Source of the DNA: Kumtagia sp964244725
GTDB taxonomy: Bacteria > Pseudomonadota > Alphaproteobacteria > Rhizobiales > Rhizobiaceae
Direction of reading: 5' to 3'
NCBI GenBank assembly: GCA_964244725.1
Contig: CAXTJQ010000005.1
Coordinates: 124,001 to 188,000 of the forward strand
Length of the DNA stretch: 64,000 bases
Every line of letters begins with the position of its first letter. The first letter of the stretch is position 1. Positions 49,269-59,317 of this stretch are shown one piece after another. The notes under the pieces are model-generated. The model was not told where the DNA came from, did no database searches, and worked only from the letters and a program-made list of their open reading frames with translations. The position numbers and the translations under genes are program-made.

Positions 49269-50339
49269 CTACACCGCCAGGAGGAGATCCGGCGCGGCGG
49301 GCTTTCCCGCGCGCAGCAGCATGCCGAAAAGATCGCGCGGCTCGTCCGGATCGGCCAACAGGTCGAGCTCTTCGTAGAAGCCGGTGCGTTCGAGCTGGTC
49401 TCGGACGTAGCGAAGCGCCGAAAAATCCTCGACGGCGAATCCGACCGAATCGAACAGCGTGATCTGGTTGGCGTCACGTCGGCCCGGCGCGCGGCCGGTC
49501 ATGACCTGCCAGAGTTCCGTCACCGAATGGTCGGCGGCGAGCTGCTGGCATTCGCCCTCGACTCGCGTTTGCGGCGGATACTCAACGAAAATGTCCGACC
49601 GCAGCAAAATGTCGCGATGCAGTTCGGTCTTGCCCGGGCAGTCGCCGCCGATGGCGTTGATGTGGACGCCGGACCCGACCATGTTGTCGGTCAGGATCGT
49701 CGCCGACCGCTTGTCGGCGGTCACCGTCGTGATGATGTGCGCGCCCTCGATGGCGTCCTGCGTCGAGGCGCAAAGCGTGATGTCGAAGCCGAAGCCGACG
49801 AGATTCTTGGCGCATCGGCGCGATGCGTCGGGATCGATGTCGTAAAGGCGCAGCCTGCTGATTCCGAGCAGCGCCTTGAAGGCGATCGCCTGGAATTCCG
49901 ACTGCGCGCCATTGCCGATGATCGCCATGCAGCCGGCGTTTTCGGGCGCAAGATATTGGGCGGCGACCGCCGCCGTCGCCGCCGTGCGCAGGGCTGTCAG
50001 CAGCGTCATTTCCGAAAGCAGCATCGGATAGCCGTTGCCGACATCGGCGAGCACGCCGAACGCGGTCACGGTCTGGCGCCCCTCGCGCATGTTCTTGGGA
50101 TGCCCGTTGACGTATTTGAAGCCGTAAAGCTTGCCGTCGCTGGTCGGCATCAGTTCGATCACGCCGTCGGTGCTGTGCGAGGCGACGCGCGGCGTCTTGT
50201 CGAACAGCTCCCAGCGCCGGAAATCCTCCTCGATATAGGCGGCAAGCTCGACGATGAAGCGTTCGATGCCGATGGCGAGCACCAGCTTCATCATGTGGTC
50301 CACGCTGACGAAGGGCACGATGTTCAGTTTCGCGGCCAT
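49269..50339 (-). CDS. ocd: ornithine cyclodeaminase
   Basis: A 356-residue protein of the ornithine cyclodeaminase/mu-crystallin family, which turns L-ornithine into L-proline and ammonia with bound NAD. Conserved features include YGFKYVNGHPKNMREGRQTV with substrate contacts, the NAD-binding AIIGNGAQSEFQAIAFKALL, ADKRSATILTDNMVGSGVHI and NAIGGDCPGKTELHRDIL with the catalytic aspartate. The length fits the long bacterial OCDs. The gene follows the arginase gene after four bases, so arginine is converted to ornithine and then to proline. Confidence 0.93.
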   Translation of the reverse strand: MAAKLNIVPFVSVDHMMKLVLAIGIERFIVELAAYIEEDFRRWELFDKTPRVASHSTDGVIELMPTSDGKLYGFKYVNGHPKNMREGRQTVTAFGVLADVGNGYPMLLSEMTLLTALRTAATAAVAAQYLAPENAGCMAIIGNGAQSEFQAIAFKALLGISRLRLYDIDPDASRRCAKNLVGFGFDITLCASTQDAIEGAHIITTVTADKRSATILTDNMVGSGVHINAIGGDCPGKTELHRDILLRSDIFVEYPPQTRVEGECQQLAADHSVTELWQVMTGRAPGRRDANQITLFDSVGFAVEDFSALRYVRDQLERTGFYEELDLLADPDEPRDLFGMLLRAGKPAAPDLLLAV

Positions 50340-50342
50340 GGA

Positions 50343-51263
50343 TCAAAAGCTCCGTGTCGGGCGGTCCATGATCGTGCGGCCCATCAGGCTGGCCGTCAGA
50401 TCGACGACGAGCGTCGCGGTGCGGCCGCGCTCGTCGAGGAAGGGGTTGAGTTCGACCAGGTCGAGGCTGGTGACGAGGCCGCTGTCGTGCAGCATCTCCA
50501 TGACGAGATGCGCCTCGCGGAACGTGGCGCCGCCGGGAACGGTCGTGCCCACGGCCGGCGCGATCGACGGGTCGAGGAAGTCTACATCGAAGCTGACATG
50601 CAGCATGCCGTTCTCCGCGCCGGCTCGGTCGAGGAACGCGCGCAACAGGGGCGCTATCCCATGCTCGTCGATGGTCCGCATGTCGTGAACCGTGACGCCG
50701 GCGCGCCCGAGGGCTTCCCGTTCCGCCGGATCGGCGCTGCGGATGCCGAGCGCGCAGACGCGCGTCGGGTCGATCGCCGCGACAAGCTTCGGGAAATAGC
50801 CGTCGAAGCCGGGCTGCCCGCAGGCATAGGCCAGCGGCACGCCGTGCAAATTGCCGCTGGTCGTGGTGTCGAGCGTGTGGAAATCGGGGTGCGCGTCGAG
50901 CCACAGAACGAAGAGCGGCCTGCCCGTTTCGACGGCTCGCCGCGCAATGCCCGCGAGCGTGCCCGCCGAGATGCTGTGGTCGCCGCCAAGGAAAATCGGC
51001 ATGGCTTCGGCGCTGGCGGCATAGGCGGCGTCAGCGAGGCGCTCGGTCCAGGCCGCGATCTCCGCGAGCGATTTCAAAGCGGCGTTGCCATGCGCCTTCG
51101 CGAGCGCCTCGGGCGGCGTCACCGTTCCGAGGTCGATCGCCGCATGGCCAAGGTCGCGCAGGGCCGCCGCGAGGCCGGCGGTGCGGAGCGCGCTCGGCCC
51201 CATGTCGCAGCCCATCCTGCCCGATCCGGCCTGAACGGGCGCTCCCAGAATAGCGCAATCCAT
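50343..51263 (-). CDS. rocF: arginase
   Basis: A 306-residue manganese enzyme that hydrolyses L-arginine to ornithine and urea. The metal motifs are complete: FLGGDHSISAG, WLDAHPDFHT and SFDVDFLDPS, and the family's SGNLHGVPLAYACG and GLVTSLDLVELNPFLDERG are present. It is the first gene of the operon with ornithine cyclodeaminase and stands divergent from an Lrp/AsnC regulator gene, the usual arrangement for induction by arginine or ornithine. Confidence 0.94.
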   Translation of the reverse strand: MDCAILGAPVQAGSGRMGCDMGPSALRTAGLAAALRDLGHAAIDLGTVTPPEALAKAHGNAALKSLAEIAAWTERLADAAYAASAEAMPIFLGGDHSISAGTLAGIARRAVETGRPLFVLWLDAHPDFHTLDTTTSGNLHGVPLAYACGQPGFDGYFPKLVAAIDPTRVCALGIRSADPAEREALGRAGVTVHDMRTIDEHGIAPLLRAFLDRAGAENGMLHVSFDVDFLDPSIAPAVGTTVPGGATFREAHLVMEMLHDSGLVTSLDLVELNPFLDERGRTATLVVDLTASLMGRTIMDRPTRSF

Positions 51264-51303
51264 GAATTTCCCTCCGCTGCTCGCAAATCCCATTTGAGTC
51301 GAG

Positions 51304-51337
51304 TTTGCCGGCGGATTGAATAGATCAATTTGGCAAA
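51304..51337. promoter_or_regulatory. inverted repeat in the rocF/lrp divergent promoter
   Basis: TTTGCC (51304-51309) and GGCAAA (51332-51337) enclose a second repeat ATTGA/TCAAT (51315-51319 and 51325-51329) with an almost common centre. The AT-rich spacing is compatible with an Lrp/AsnC-type binding site shared by the two genes. The assignment rests on position only. Confidence 0.4.
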
Positions 51338-51389
51338 TCCGCTGAAATGCCTTATCAATTCGGCAGCACCGCTTCTCGATGTGGTAAGC

Positions 51390-51827
51390 ATGGACTGGCT
51401 CGACGAACAATTGATCACGCTGCTGCGCCATGACGCGCGGCGCAGCATCTCCGATCTCGCGACTGAAATCGGCGTCTCGCGCGCAACGGCCAGGGCGCGC
51501 GTACAACGGCTCGAGAAGGCCGGCATGATCATCGGCTACACGGTCATTCTTCGCACCGATGCGGTCGACCAGCGCATCCGCGGCATCATGACCATCGAAA
51601 TCGAAGGCCATGCCGCCGATCGGGTCATTCGCGCCTTGGGCGGTTTCCCGGAGGTATCGACTATCCACACCACGAACGGCCGCTGGGACCTGGTGGTCGA
51701 ACTCGGCACGCAATCCCTCAGCGAATTCGACGCGGTGCTGCGGCGAATCCGCCTGATCCCCGGGATCACCGGCAGCGAAACAAGTCTTCTGCTCGCCACA
51801 CCGCGCAGCACCCGGGCGCGCTTATAG
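51390..51827 (+). CDS. Lrp/AsnC-family regulator of arginine catabolism
   Basis: A 145-residue regulator with the AsnC helix-turn-helix (LDEQLITLLRHDARRSISDL, ATEIGVSRATARARVQRLEK) and the C-terminal RAM effector domain (IRGIMTIEIEGHAADRVIRA ... VSTIHTTNGRWDLVVELGTQ). Divergent to rocF, it likely activates the arginase operon in response to arginine or ornithine. The ATG at 51390 matches the family start; longer in-frame starts up to 51330 exist but overlap the promoter repeat. Confidence 0.9.
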   Translation: MDWLDEQLITLLRHDARRSISDLATEIGVSRATARARVQRLEKAGMIIGYTVILRTDAVDQRIRGIMTIEIEGHAADRVIRALGGFPEVSTIHTTNGRWDLVVELGTQSLSEFDAVLRRIRLIPGITGSETSLLLATPRSTRARL

Positions 51828-52119
51828 GTGGAAGCCTCTCCAAGATCCCATGGACCGCGCGCGGCGCTACACGCCGCCGGCTACGCAATCGCGCATTCGG
51901 TCAACGCGCCTGGTTCGCTTGGGCATCCATGCCTTGTCGCGCCGACTTGGCGCGGGCCGTTCCCCACCATGATGAACGGACGCAGGCGCTGGTTTTTCGT
52001 CCTTGGCAAAGGTTGTCGACTGGCCGGTGCTAGGGCGGGCGGTCATCCGACCCTGCGAAGCTGCTGGCAAATGCGGACGCGGGCAAGTCACACTTTTCGT
52101 GAATGGGCCAAGCTTGCCT

Positions 52120-53190
52120 TCAGCCCGCGACCGAAACCATGTAGCCCGCCTTGCGCAACAGGCTGACGACGCCCTCGGGGCCCGGCAGGTGCAAGGCGCC
52201 GATGGCGATGAAGGCGTTGCCCTTGTCGAGGATTGGCGCCGCGCTCGTCACCATGCCGTGGTTGCGCGTGGTGATCATGGTCTGCTCGAAGGCCGAATAG
52301 CCGGGGCCGTCGGTCTCGCCGTTTGGCAGCACGTCGCGGAACAGCGGCCAGAACAGGCCCGTCTGGCCCTGCGTGTACAGGACGACCATCGTCTCGACGA
52401 CATCGTTCATTCTCTCGCCAAGCTTCAGCGTCTCGACCAGCCCCCGCACATGGAAGGACATGGGCAGCGACGCCATCGCCTCCAGCTGGCCGGCGGCGGT
52501 TTCGAGACCGGCGACCGTCTTGCCCTTGGCTTGCGCCTCCTGCGCCAGGCTGACATCGAGCACCGGCGCGCCGCCGGCCTTGCGCGCGAGTTCGCAGGCC
52601 GGCAGGGCGACCATGGCCGAGACGATCCAAGGCTTCATCTTGGCGATACTGAACAGCGGAATGCCGCGCGCTTCGAGCGCCGCGTCGACCGTCTTGATTT
52701 CCTCGGGCGTCAGCAAGGAGTTGAGCGTCGTCGCGTCCGTGAACATCATCAGGTCCGGCCGCTGCGCCAGCACCGCCATCATCCTGGACTGGTCGAGCAC
52801 ATCGGTCGTCTCGATGACCATCGTGCCGGCCGCGTCGAAAGCCTTGCGCGCGGCAGGCGGCAAGGTGACGACGCGCGCGTCGGTCATGTGCATCGTGCCG
52901 AACAGGTAGGACGCCGCGACGCCGGGCTTTTCGATCTTCCACAGCAGGCCCGACCCGTTCTCGGTGTTGGCCGCGTCCGCTTCGATCGCCGCGAATTTCT
53001 CCGGATCGCTGGTCCGCAGTTCGGCGAGCAGGTTCCTGCCGCTACAGGTCGGCATGCCGGCTGCGCGCGCATGCGTCGTGGCGATCGACAGCATGACGGC
53101 GAAGGCGAGGAAAAACAGCACGTTGGCGAGCGCGATCAGCTTCAGAAGCGGGAGCGCGCCGCGATCGGCTATGGCGATGACTGTCTTCAT
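52120..53190 (-). CDS. TraB/GumN family protein
   Basis: A protein of 356 residues. An N-terminal hydrophobic segment (LIALANVLFFLAFAVMLSIA, residues about 18-38) is a signal peptide or anchor. The mature part has the two family motifs YLFGTMHMTD and NAFIAIGALHLPGPEGVVSL, each with a glycine-x-x-histidine core that resembles the metal-binding GxxH pair of TIKI-type proteases. The exact function of bacterial members is unknown; a periplasmic metalloprotease is suggested by the fold. It precedes xerC on the same strand in reverse order, with 66 bases between them. An earlier TTG start at 53199 adds three residues. Confidence 0.85.
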   Translation of the reverse strand: MKTVIAIADRGALPLLKLIALANVLFFLAFAVMLSIATTHARAAGMPTCSGRNLLAELRTSDPEKFAAIEADAANTENGSGLLWKIEKPGVAASYLFGTMHMTDARVVTLPPAARKAFDAAGTMVIETTDVLDQSRMMAVLAQRPDLMMFTDATTLNSLLTPEEIKTVDAALEARGIPLFSIAKMKPWIVSAMVALPACELARKAGGAPVLDVSLAQEAQAKGKTVAGLETAAGQLEAMASLPMSFHVRGLVETLKLGERMNDVVETMVVLYTQGQTGLFWPLFRDVLPNGETDGPGYSAFEQTMITTRNHGMVTSAAPILDKGNAFIAIGALHLPGPEGVVSLLRKAGYMVSVAG

Positions 53191-53255
53191 GCCGCGCAAT
53201 CTAGAGGCAAAAAGCGGTCAAACCGTTAAGCCCCACCTTAAAATGCGCCTTGGTC

Positions 53256-54194
53256 TCAAGCGCGCGGATGCGCCGAATCGTAGATTTCGAGCAGCCGCGC
53301 GGTGTCGACGCCGGTGTAGATCTGCGTCGTCGACAGGCTGGCATGACCCAGAAGTTCCTGAATGACGCGCAAATCGCCGCCGCGCCCGAGCAGATGCGTG
53401 GCGAAGGAATGGCGCAGCGCATGCGGCGTCGCGGTGTCCGGCAAGCTCAGCGCGCCACGCATCTTGCGCATCGCGCGCTGTACGAGCGCCGGGTTGAGCG
53501 GGCCGCCGCGCGCGCCGCGAAACAGCAGCGCCTTCGGATCGAGATCGTAAGGGCAGAGCCGGCGGTATTCGGCGACGGCCGCCGTCGCGACCGGCAGCAC
53601 CGGGACGAGCCGCGTCTTGCCGCCCTTGCCGGTCACCCGCAGGACGCCGTCGCCAGGCCCGGCGAGTTCGCCGGCCTGCAGACCGAGCGCTTCGGAGATG
53701 CGCAGGCCCGAACCGTAGAGCAGGGTCATGACCGCCGCGTCGCGCGCCGCGACCCAAGGCTCTTCCGCCAGTTGCTCGGCCACCGAGACGACGCGCCGCG
53801 CGTCGGGCGCGGTCAGCGGCTTGGGCAGCGATTTCGGCTGTTTTGGCGCGCGCAACGCGGCGGCTCCGGCCGCGTTGACCAGGCCGCGCCGTTCGAGATA
53901 GCGCAGCAGCGAGCGCACGCCGGCCAGTCCGCGCCCCAGCGTCCGCGCGCCCGCGCCGTCCTTGCGGCGGGCGGCCAGGAAGGCGCGCAGATCGGCCGGC
54001 CGCAGATCGGCGATGTCGGCGATGCCCGGCGCGCCGCCGCCATGCCCCGTCAGGAACTGCAGGAACTGCCGCGTGTCGCGCTCGTAGGCCTCGACCGTCA
54101 GGGCCGCCAGCCGGCGCTCCTTGGCCAGCATCCGCAGCCAGCCCTCGCGGGCCGTCTGAAGGTCGGTTTTGGCGGCGACAAGGAATTCCTGCAT
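53256..54194 (-). CDS. xerC: tyrosine recombinase XerC
   Basis: A 312-residue site-specific recombinase that resolves chromosome dimers at dif. The N-terminal SAM-like DNA-binding domain covers residues about 10-95. In the catalytic domain the arginine of GSGLRISEAL, the lysine of VTGKGGKTR, H258 and R261 of HALRHSFATHLL, H284 of LGHASLSTTQIY and the nucleophile Y293 are present, so the enzyme should be active. Size and motifs fit the host XerC rather than a phage integrase, and no attachment site is seen. It is divergent from the glutamate dehydrogenase gene. Confidence 0.93.
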   Translation of the reverse strand: MQEFLVAAKTDLQTAREGWLRMLAKERRLAALTVEAYERDTRQFLQFLTGHGGGAPGIADIADLRPADLRAFLAARRKDGAGARTLGRGLAGVRSLLRYLERRGLVNAAGAAALRAPKQPKSLPKPLTAPDARRVVSVAEQLAEEPWVAARDAAVMTLLYGSGLRISEALGLQAGELAGPGDGVLRVTGKGGKTRLVPVLPVATAAVAEYRRLCPYDLDPKALLFRGARGGPLNPALVQRAMRKMRGALSLPDTATPHALRHSFATHLLGRGGDLRVIQELLGHASLSTTQIYTGVDTARLLEIYDSAHPRA

Positions 54195-54401
54195 CGATCT
54201 TTTCCCGAAGGGCAAACCGATGCTTGCCGTGTCGAGGTTAGCAAGCCGTGAAGGACGCCGACAGTTGCAAGCGAAGACTTGCGAGCGCGGCGACCGCTTT
54301 GCTGACGGTGACTTCGGTTTATGTCACAACGCTGCGATGACGGGGCCATAAACTTTCCGCCGTCTGATACGATGCGCGCACCATCCCGGGGGAGATCCGT
54401 C

Positions 54402-57400
54402 ATGTCCGGAGAAACGAAGTCAGCCCATCCAAAGACCGACGGAGAGGGAGAGGGCGACGCTTCCGCGGCCGAGAGGGAAAAACGCGTCCGGCTTGCCGAA
54501 ATCCTTTTGGCGCGCGCGCCGGCCGAGGACCTCGCCGGGTACGATCGCGCCGTTCTCGACAAGGCCGCTGCCTTGGTCTCGAAAGCGGTCGCGGACCATC
54601 ACCGGGGCGCGAGCGTCGTGTCGGTCGATCGCGACGCCGACATCGTCCGCGCCGGCCTGCCCGTCACCGCGATCACCGTCGTCAACGACAACATGCCGTT
54701 CCTGTTCGACTCCGTGTTGGGCGAGATCACGGAAAGCGCCGGCGAGCCGATGCTGGTGACGCATCCCGTGCTGCACGTTCGGCACGGACGAGGCGGCGTC
54801 GAGGACATCCTCGCCGATGGCGGGTCGGCGCGCGACCATGGCGCCGACCGGCTCAGCGTCATTCACGTCCACGTCAAGCCGCTCGCTTCGGACGAGGCCC
54901 ATGCGCTGAAGGCTCGGCTGGAAAAGCTGCTGATCCAGGTGCGGGCCGCCACCACCGACTGGAAGCCGATGCTGGCGCGGCTCGATCGCGCTATTTCCGA
55001 ATTCCGATACGCGCCCGTGCCGCTCGATCCGGATGCGGTCAAGGAGGCCGTCGCCTTCCTGGAATGGCTGCGCGACGACAATTTCACCTTCCTCGGCATG
55101 CGCGAACTGCACTATGCCGGCGGCGAGATGACCGGGGCGCTGGAGCGCTCGGATTTGCCCGGCCTCGGCGTCCTCGCCGATCCCGACGTGCTCGTGCTGC
55201 GCCGCGATACGACCACGGACGGCGTCACCACACCCGAGATCCGCGCCTTCCTGCACGGGCCGGAGCCGCTGATCGTCACCAAGGCCAATGCGAAGTCGGC
55301 GGTCCACCGCCGCGCCTATCTCGATTATATCGGCGTCAAGACCTATACGCCGAGGGGGCAACTGGCAGGCGAACTGCGCATCGTCGGCCTGTTTACGTCG
55401 ACGGCCTACACGCGCTCGGTCATGAAGATCCCCTATCTTCGCTCCAAGGCTCAGGCGGTTCTGAAGAAGTCAGGCTTCGACCCGGGCGATCATTCCGGCA
55501 AGGCGCTGACCAACGTGCTGGAATCCTATCCGCGCGACGAACTGTTCCAGATCCCGGTCGCGGTGCTGCGCAAGCATGCCGAGGCGATCCTGGGCCTCGT
55601 CGACCGGCCGCGCGTCCGCGCCCTTGTGCGCGCCGACCAGTTCGACCGCTTCGTCTCCGTCCTCGTCTTCGTGCCGCGCGACCGCTACGATTCGATCGTG
55701 CGCGAGCGCATCGGCGCCTATCTCAGGACCGCATTCGAAGGCCGGCTCTCGGCCTACTACCCGGCCTTCCCCGAAGGGGGTCTGGCGCGGGTTCATTTCA
55801 TCATCGGCCGCTCCGGCGGCAAGACGCCGAAGATCGAGCCGGCGGCGATCGAGCAGGCGATCCGCGACATCATCCGCACCTGGGAGGACGCGCTGCGCGA
55901 CGAGGCGGCGGCATCGGGAGCAGACGATGGGCTGGCTGCTTTGGCCGCCCGGTTTCCAACCAGCTACCAGGGCGGCTTCACCGCCGCCGAGGCGCTGCGC
56001 GACGCAGGCCGCATCTCGACGCTCTCCGACGGCGACCGGCTCGCCGCCGACTATTACCGCCACCCCGGCCAGACGCCCGACCAGGCGGCGTTGAAAATCT
56101 ACCACTACGGCGAGCCGGTTGCCCTGTCGCGCCGCGTGCCTGTCCTCGAGAACATGGGCTTCCGCGTCATCAGCGAGCGCACCTTCGCCGTCACCGCCGG
56201 CGACGGCGCGCATGTCTTCATCCACGACATGGAACTCCAGAACGCCTTCGGCCGGCCGATCGACCTTGCCGACGGCGGCGCGCTGTTCGAGGAGGTGCTG
56301 TTCTCGGTTTGGCGCGGGCAGGCCGACAACGACGCCTATAACGGGCTTGCCCAGACGGCCGGGCTTCGATCGTCCGAAATCGTCATCCTGCGCGCCTATG
56401 GCCGCTACCTCCAGCAGGCCGGCATCCCGCAGAGCCAGGATTTCATCGCCGCCGCGCTCAACCGCTATCCCGACATCGCGCGCGACCTGCTGGGGTTGTT
56501 CGAGGCGCTGCACGATCCGGCCGAAACAGACGGCGCATCGAGGGCGAAAACCCTGACAGCAAGGGTCGCCGAGGCGCTCGAAGCGGTGCCCAACCTCGAC
56601 GACGACACCATCGTGCGGCGCTATCTGAACCTGATCGAATCGACGCTGCGGACCAACCATTTCGTTCCGGGCAAACCGGAGAAGGGCCAGTCGCTGGCCT
56701 TCAAGCTCGATTCGAGGCGCGTCGAAGGCCTGCCCGATCCGCGTCCCTGGCGCGAGATCTTCGTCTATGGCCCGGACGTCGAGGGCGTGCATCTGCGCTT
56801 CGGCCCGGTCGCGCGCGGCGGCCTGCGCTGGTCGGACCGGGCGCAGGACTACCGCACCGAAGTGCTCGGCCTGGTCAAGGCGCAGCAGGTCAAGAACGCG
56901 GTCATCGTGCCGGTCGGCGCCAAGGGCGGCTTCTTCCCGAAACGCATCGTGAAGGAGGGCGGACGCGACGCCGTCTTCCAGGCCGGCCGGCAGGCCTACG
57001 TCAACTTCGTTTCCAGCCTGCTGTCGCTGACCGACAACATCGACGGCGATACCTTCGTCCCGCCGGAAAATGTCGTCCGCCACGACGACGCCGACCCGTA
57101 TTTCGTCGTCGCCGCCGACAAGGGCACCGCGACCTTTTCCGACACCGCCAACGCGATCAGCGCCGCGCACGGCTTCTGGCTCGACGACGCCTTCGCCAGC
57201 GGCGGTTCGGCCGGCTACGACCACAAGAAGATGGGCATCACCGCCAGGGGCGCGTGGGAGGCTGTGAAGCGCCATTTCCGCGAGATGAACCGCGACATCC
57301 AGGCCGAGCCCTTCACGGTCGCGGGCGTCGGCGACATGTCGGGCGACGTGTTCGGCAACGGCATGCTGCTTTCGGACCACACCAGGCTGATCGCCGCCTT

Positions 57401-59201
57401 CGACCACCGCGACATCTTTATCGATCCCGACCCGGATGCGGCGGCGTCGATGGCCGAGCGCAAGCGGATGTTCGCGCTCGCCCGTTCGAGTTGGCAGGAT
57501 TACGATCTGTCGAAACTCTCGGCCGGCGGCATGATCGTCTCGCGCGCGCAGAAATCCGTGGCGCTGACGCCGGAGGCCGCCGCCGCGATCGGGCTTTCGA
57601 AGACGGCCGCCTCGCCGGGCGACATCATGAACGCGATCCTCAAGGCGCCCGTCGACCTGCTTTGGTTTGGCGGCATCGGCACCTATGTCCGCGCCACCGC
57701 CGAAAGCAACCAGGACGCCAGCGACCGCGCCAACGACGCGATCCGCGTCACGGCGGTCGAGGTCCGCGCCAAGGTCATCGGCGAAGGCGCTAATCTCGGC
57801 GTCACGCAGCGCGCGCGCATCGAGTTCGGCCTCGCCGGCGGCGCGTGCAATTCGGACGCGATCGACAATTCCGGCGGCGTCAACTCCTCCGACGTCGAGG
57901 TCAACATCAAGATCGCGCTGGCGTCGGCGATGCGCGGGCGCGCGTTGACCCGCGAGGCCCGCAATGCGCTGCTCGCGGAAATGACGCCGGAAGTCGGCGC
58001 GCTGGTGCTCGCCAACAACTACCACCAGCCTCTGGCGATCTCGCTGCAGCAGAAGCGCGGCCTGGCCGATCTGCCGCACCAGGCGCGCCTCATGAGCGCG
58101 CTGGAGGCGCGCGGCCTGCTCGACCGCGCAGTCGAGACGCTCCCGTCTGGCCCGGCCCTCGTCGAGCGGCAGGCGCGCGGCGAGCCGCTGACGCGGGCTG
58201 AGCTCGGTACGCTGCTGGCCTACGCCAAGATCGTGCTGTTCTCCGATCTCGTCGCAGGCGATGTCCCCGACGACCCTTATTTCGAACGCGACCTGATGCG
58301 CTATTTCCCCGGCCGCATGGTCGAGGGCTACGCGGACGAGATCCGCGCCCATCGTCTACGCCGGGAGATCGTCGCCCGGGCGCTGGCCAACGATATTGTT
58401 GATCGCGGCGGCCCGACCTTCGTCAACCGACTGCAGGATTCGACGGGCCGCGACGCGGCCGATGTCGTCCGTGCGGCCATGGTGGTGCGCGACGGCTTCG
58501 CGCTGCCGGCGCTCTACGCACGGATCGACGCGCTCGATGGCGGGATCGACGGCAAGGTCCAGCTCGATCTCTACCAGTCGGTCGCTCGGCTGACCTTTGT
58601 CGCCACGGCGTGGCTGCTGAAAAACGAAGTCTCCGACCGGCCCGTCGAAACGCGCGTCGCCGAACTCCTGGAGGCTCGCAAGGTTCTCGAACCCAGGCTT
58701 GCCTCGCTCCTGCCCGCCCACGCCAGGGCGCGGCTCGACGAGCGCCGCGGCGACCTCGTGGCCGCGGGCGCGCCGGAGTCGCTCGCGACGCAGTTGACGA
58801 TAACCGATACGGCGCTTTCGCTGCCCGACATCGTCTCGATCGCGCGAGCCGCCAGCGCCGGTCTGCTCGAAGCCGGCAAGGCCTATTATGCGGTCAGCGA
58901 AGCCTTCCGCGTCGGCCGTATCGAGGATGCCGCCCGCGCCATCGCGCCCGCCGACTACTATGACGGGCTGGCGCTCGGCCGGGCGCTCGACACGATCGGT
59001 TCGGCTCGCCGCGGGATGACCATCGCCGCCCTGTCGGCCGCCGCGACGGCGGCCGATCCCGTCGCGGCCTGGCTCGATGCGGGCGGCGAGCGCATCGCGC
59101 GAATCCGCGAACGGCTGCAGGCCTTGACGGAAGGCGGCGAGATCACCGTATCGCGGTTGTCGGTCGCGGCCGGATTGATGAGCGACCTGGCGTTGATGTA
59201 G
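54402..59201 (+). CDS. gdhB: NAD-specific glutamate dehydrogenase, 180-kDa class
   Basis: A 1,599-residue enzyme of the large NAD-GDH class that converts glutamate to 2-oxoglutarate and ammonia in glutamate catabolism. The N-terminal half carries ACT-like and other regulatory domains (VVNDNMPFLFDSVLGEI near residue 90). The catalytic dehydrogenase domain spans about residues 700-1200, with VARGGLRWSDRAQDYRTEVL, VKNAVIVPVGAKGGFFPKR with the substrate-binding lysine, GDMSGDVFGNGML and LLWFGGIGTYVRA. The C-terminal helical region ends normally. The ATG at 54402 is preceded by GGGGGAG. Together with ocd and rocF nearby it could serve amino-acid use, but it is a housekeeping-type gene in this order. 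Confidence 0.95.
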   Translation: MSGETKSAHPKTDGEGEGDASAAEREKRVRLAEILLARAPAEDLAGYDRAVLDKAAALVSKAVADHHRGASVVSVDRDADIVRAGLPVTAITVVNDNMPFLFDSVLGEITESAGEPMLVTHPVLHVRHGRGGVEDILADGGSARDHGADRLSVIHVHVKPLASDEAHALKARLEKLLIQVRAATTDWKPMLARLDRAISEFRYAPVPLDPDAVKEAVAFLEWLRDDNFTFLGMRELHYAGGEMTGALERSDLPGLGVLADPDVLVLRRDTTTDGVTTPEIRAFLHGPEPLIVTKANAKSAVHRRAYLDYIGVKTYTPRGQLAGELRIVGLFTSTAYTRSVMKIPYLRSKAQAVLKKSGFDPGDHSGKALTNVLESYPRDELFQIPVAVLRKHAEAILGLVDRPRVRALVRADQFDRFVSVLVFVPRDRYDSIVRERIGAYLRTAFEGRLSAYYPAFPEGGLARVHFIIGRSGGKTPKIEPAAIEQAIRDIIRTWEDALRDEAAASGADDGLAALAARFPTSYQGGFTAAEALRDAGRISTLSDGDRLAADYYRHPGQTPDQAALKIYHYGEPVALSRRVPVLENMGFRVISERTFAVTAGDGAHVFIHDMELQNAFGRPIDLADGGALFEEVLFSVWRGQADNDAYNGLAQTAGLRSSEIVILRAYGRYLQQAGIPQSQDFIAAALNRYPDIARDLLGLFEALHDPAETDGASRAKTLTARVAEALEAVPNLDDDTIVRRYLNLIESTLRTNHFVPGKPEKGQSLAFKLDSRRVEGLPDPRPWREIFVYGPDVEGVHLRFGPVARGGLRWSDRAQDYRTEVLGLVKAQQVKNAVIVPVGAKGGFFPKRIVKEGGRDAVFQAGRQAYVNFVSSLLSLTDNIDGDTFVPPENVVRHDDADPYFVVAADKGTATFSDTANAISAAHGFWLDDAFASGGSAGYDHKKMGITARGAWEAVKRHFREMNRDIQAEPFTVAGVGDMSGDVFGNGMLLSDHTRLIAAFDHRDIFIDPDPDAAASMAERKRMFALARSSWQDYDLSKLSAGGMIVSRAQKSVALTPEAAAAIGLSKTAASPGDIMNAILKAPVDLLWFGGIGTYVRATAESNQDASDRANDAIRVTAVEVRAKVIGEGANLGVTQRARIEFGLAGGACNSDAIDNSGGVNSSDVEVNIKIALASAMRGRALTREARNALLAEMTPEVGALVLANNYHQPLAISLQQKRGLADLPHQARLMSALEARGLLDRAVETLPSGPALVERQARGEPLTRAELGTLLAYAKIVLFSDLVAGDVPDDPYFERDLMRYFPGRMVEGYADEIRAHRLRREIVARALANDIVDRGGPTFVNRLQDSTGRDAADVVRAAMVVRDGFALPALYARIDALDGGIDGKVQLDLYQSVARLTFVATAWLLKNEVSDRPVETRVAELLEARKVLEPRLASLLPAHARARLDERRGDLVAAGAPESLATQLTITDTALSLPDIVSIARAASAGLLEAGKAYYAVSEAFRVGRIEDAARAIAPADYYDGLALGRALDTIGSARRGMTIAALSAAATAADPVAAWLDAGGERIARIRERLQALTEGGEITVSRLSVAAGLMSDLALM

Positions 59202-59317
59202 GAAACCCCGGAGGAGCGCCTCGCATGGAATGCGTCGCCGTTCCCTTTGTCGGGGGTTTTCTCCCGCCAGGCGGCCTGCGGGTGTCCGTCATCCCCAGGT
59301 GGCGAGGAGCGCGTGGG

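Noticed and set aside
53256..54194. XerC-like gene as the integrase of a genomic island
   Set aside because: Size and motifs are those of the housekeeping XerC, it sits next to conserved core genes, and there is no tRNA or attachment repeat.
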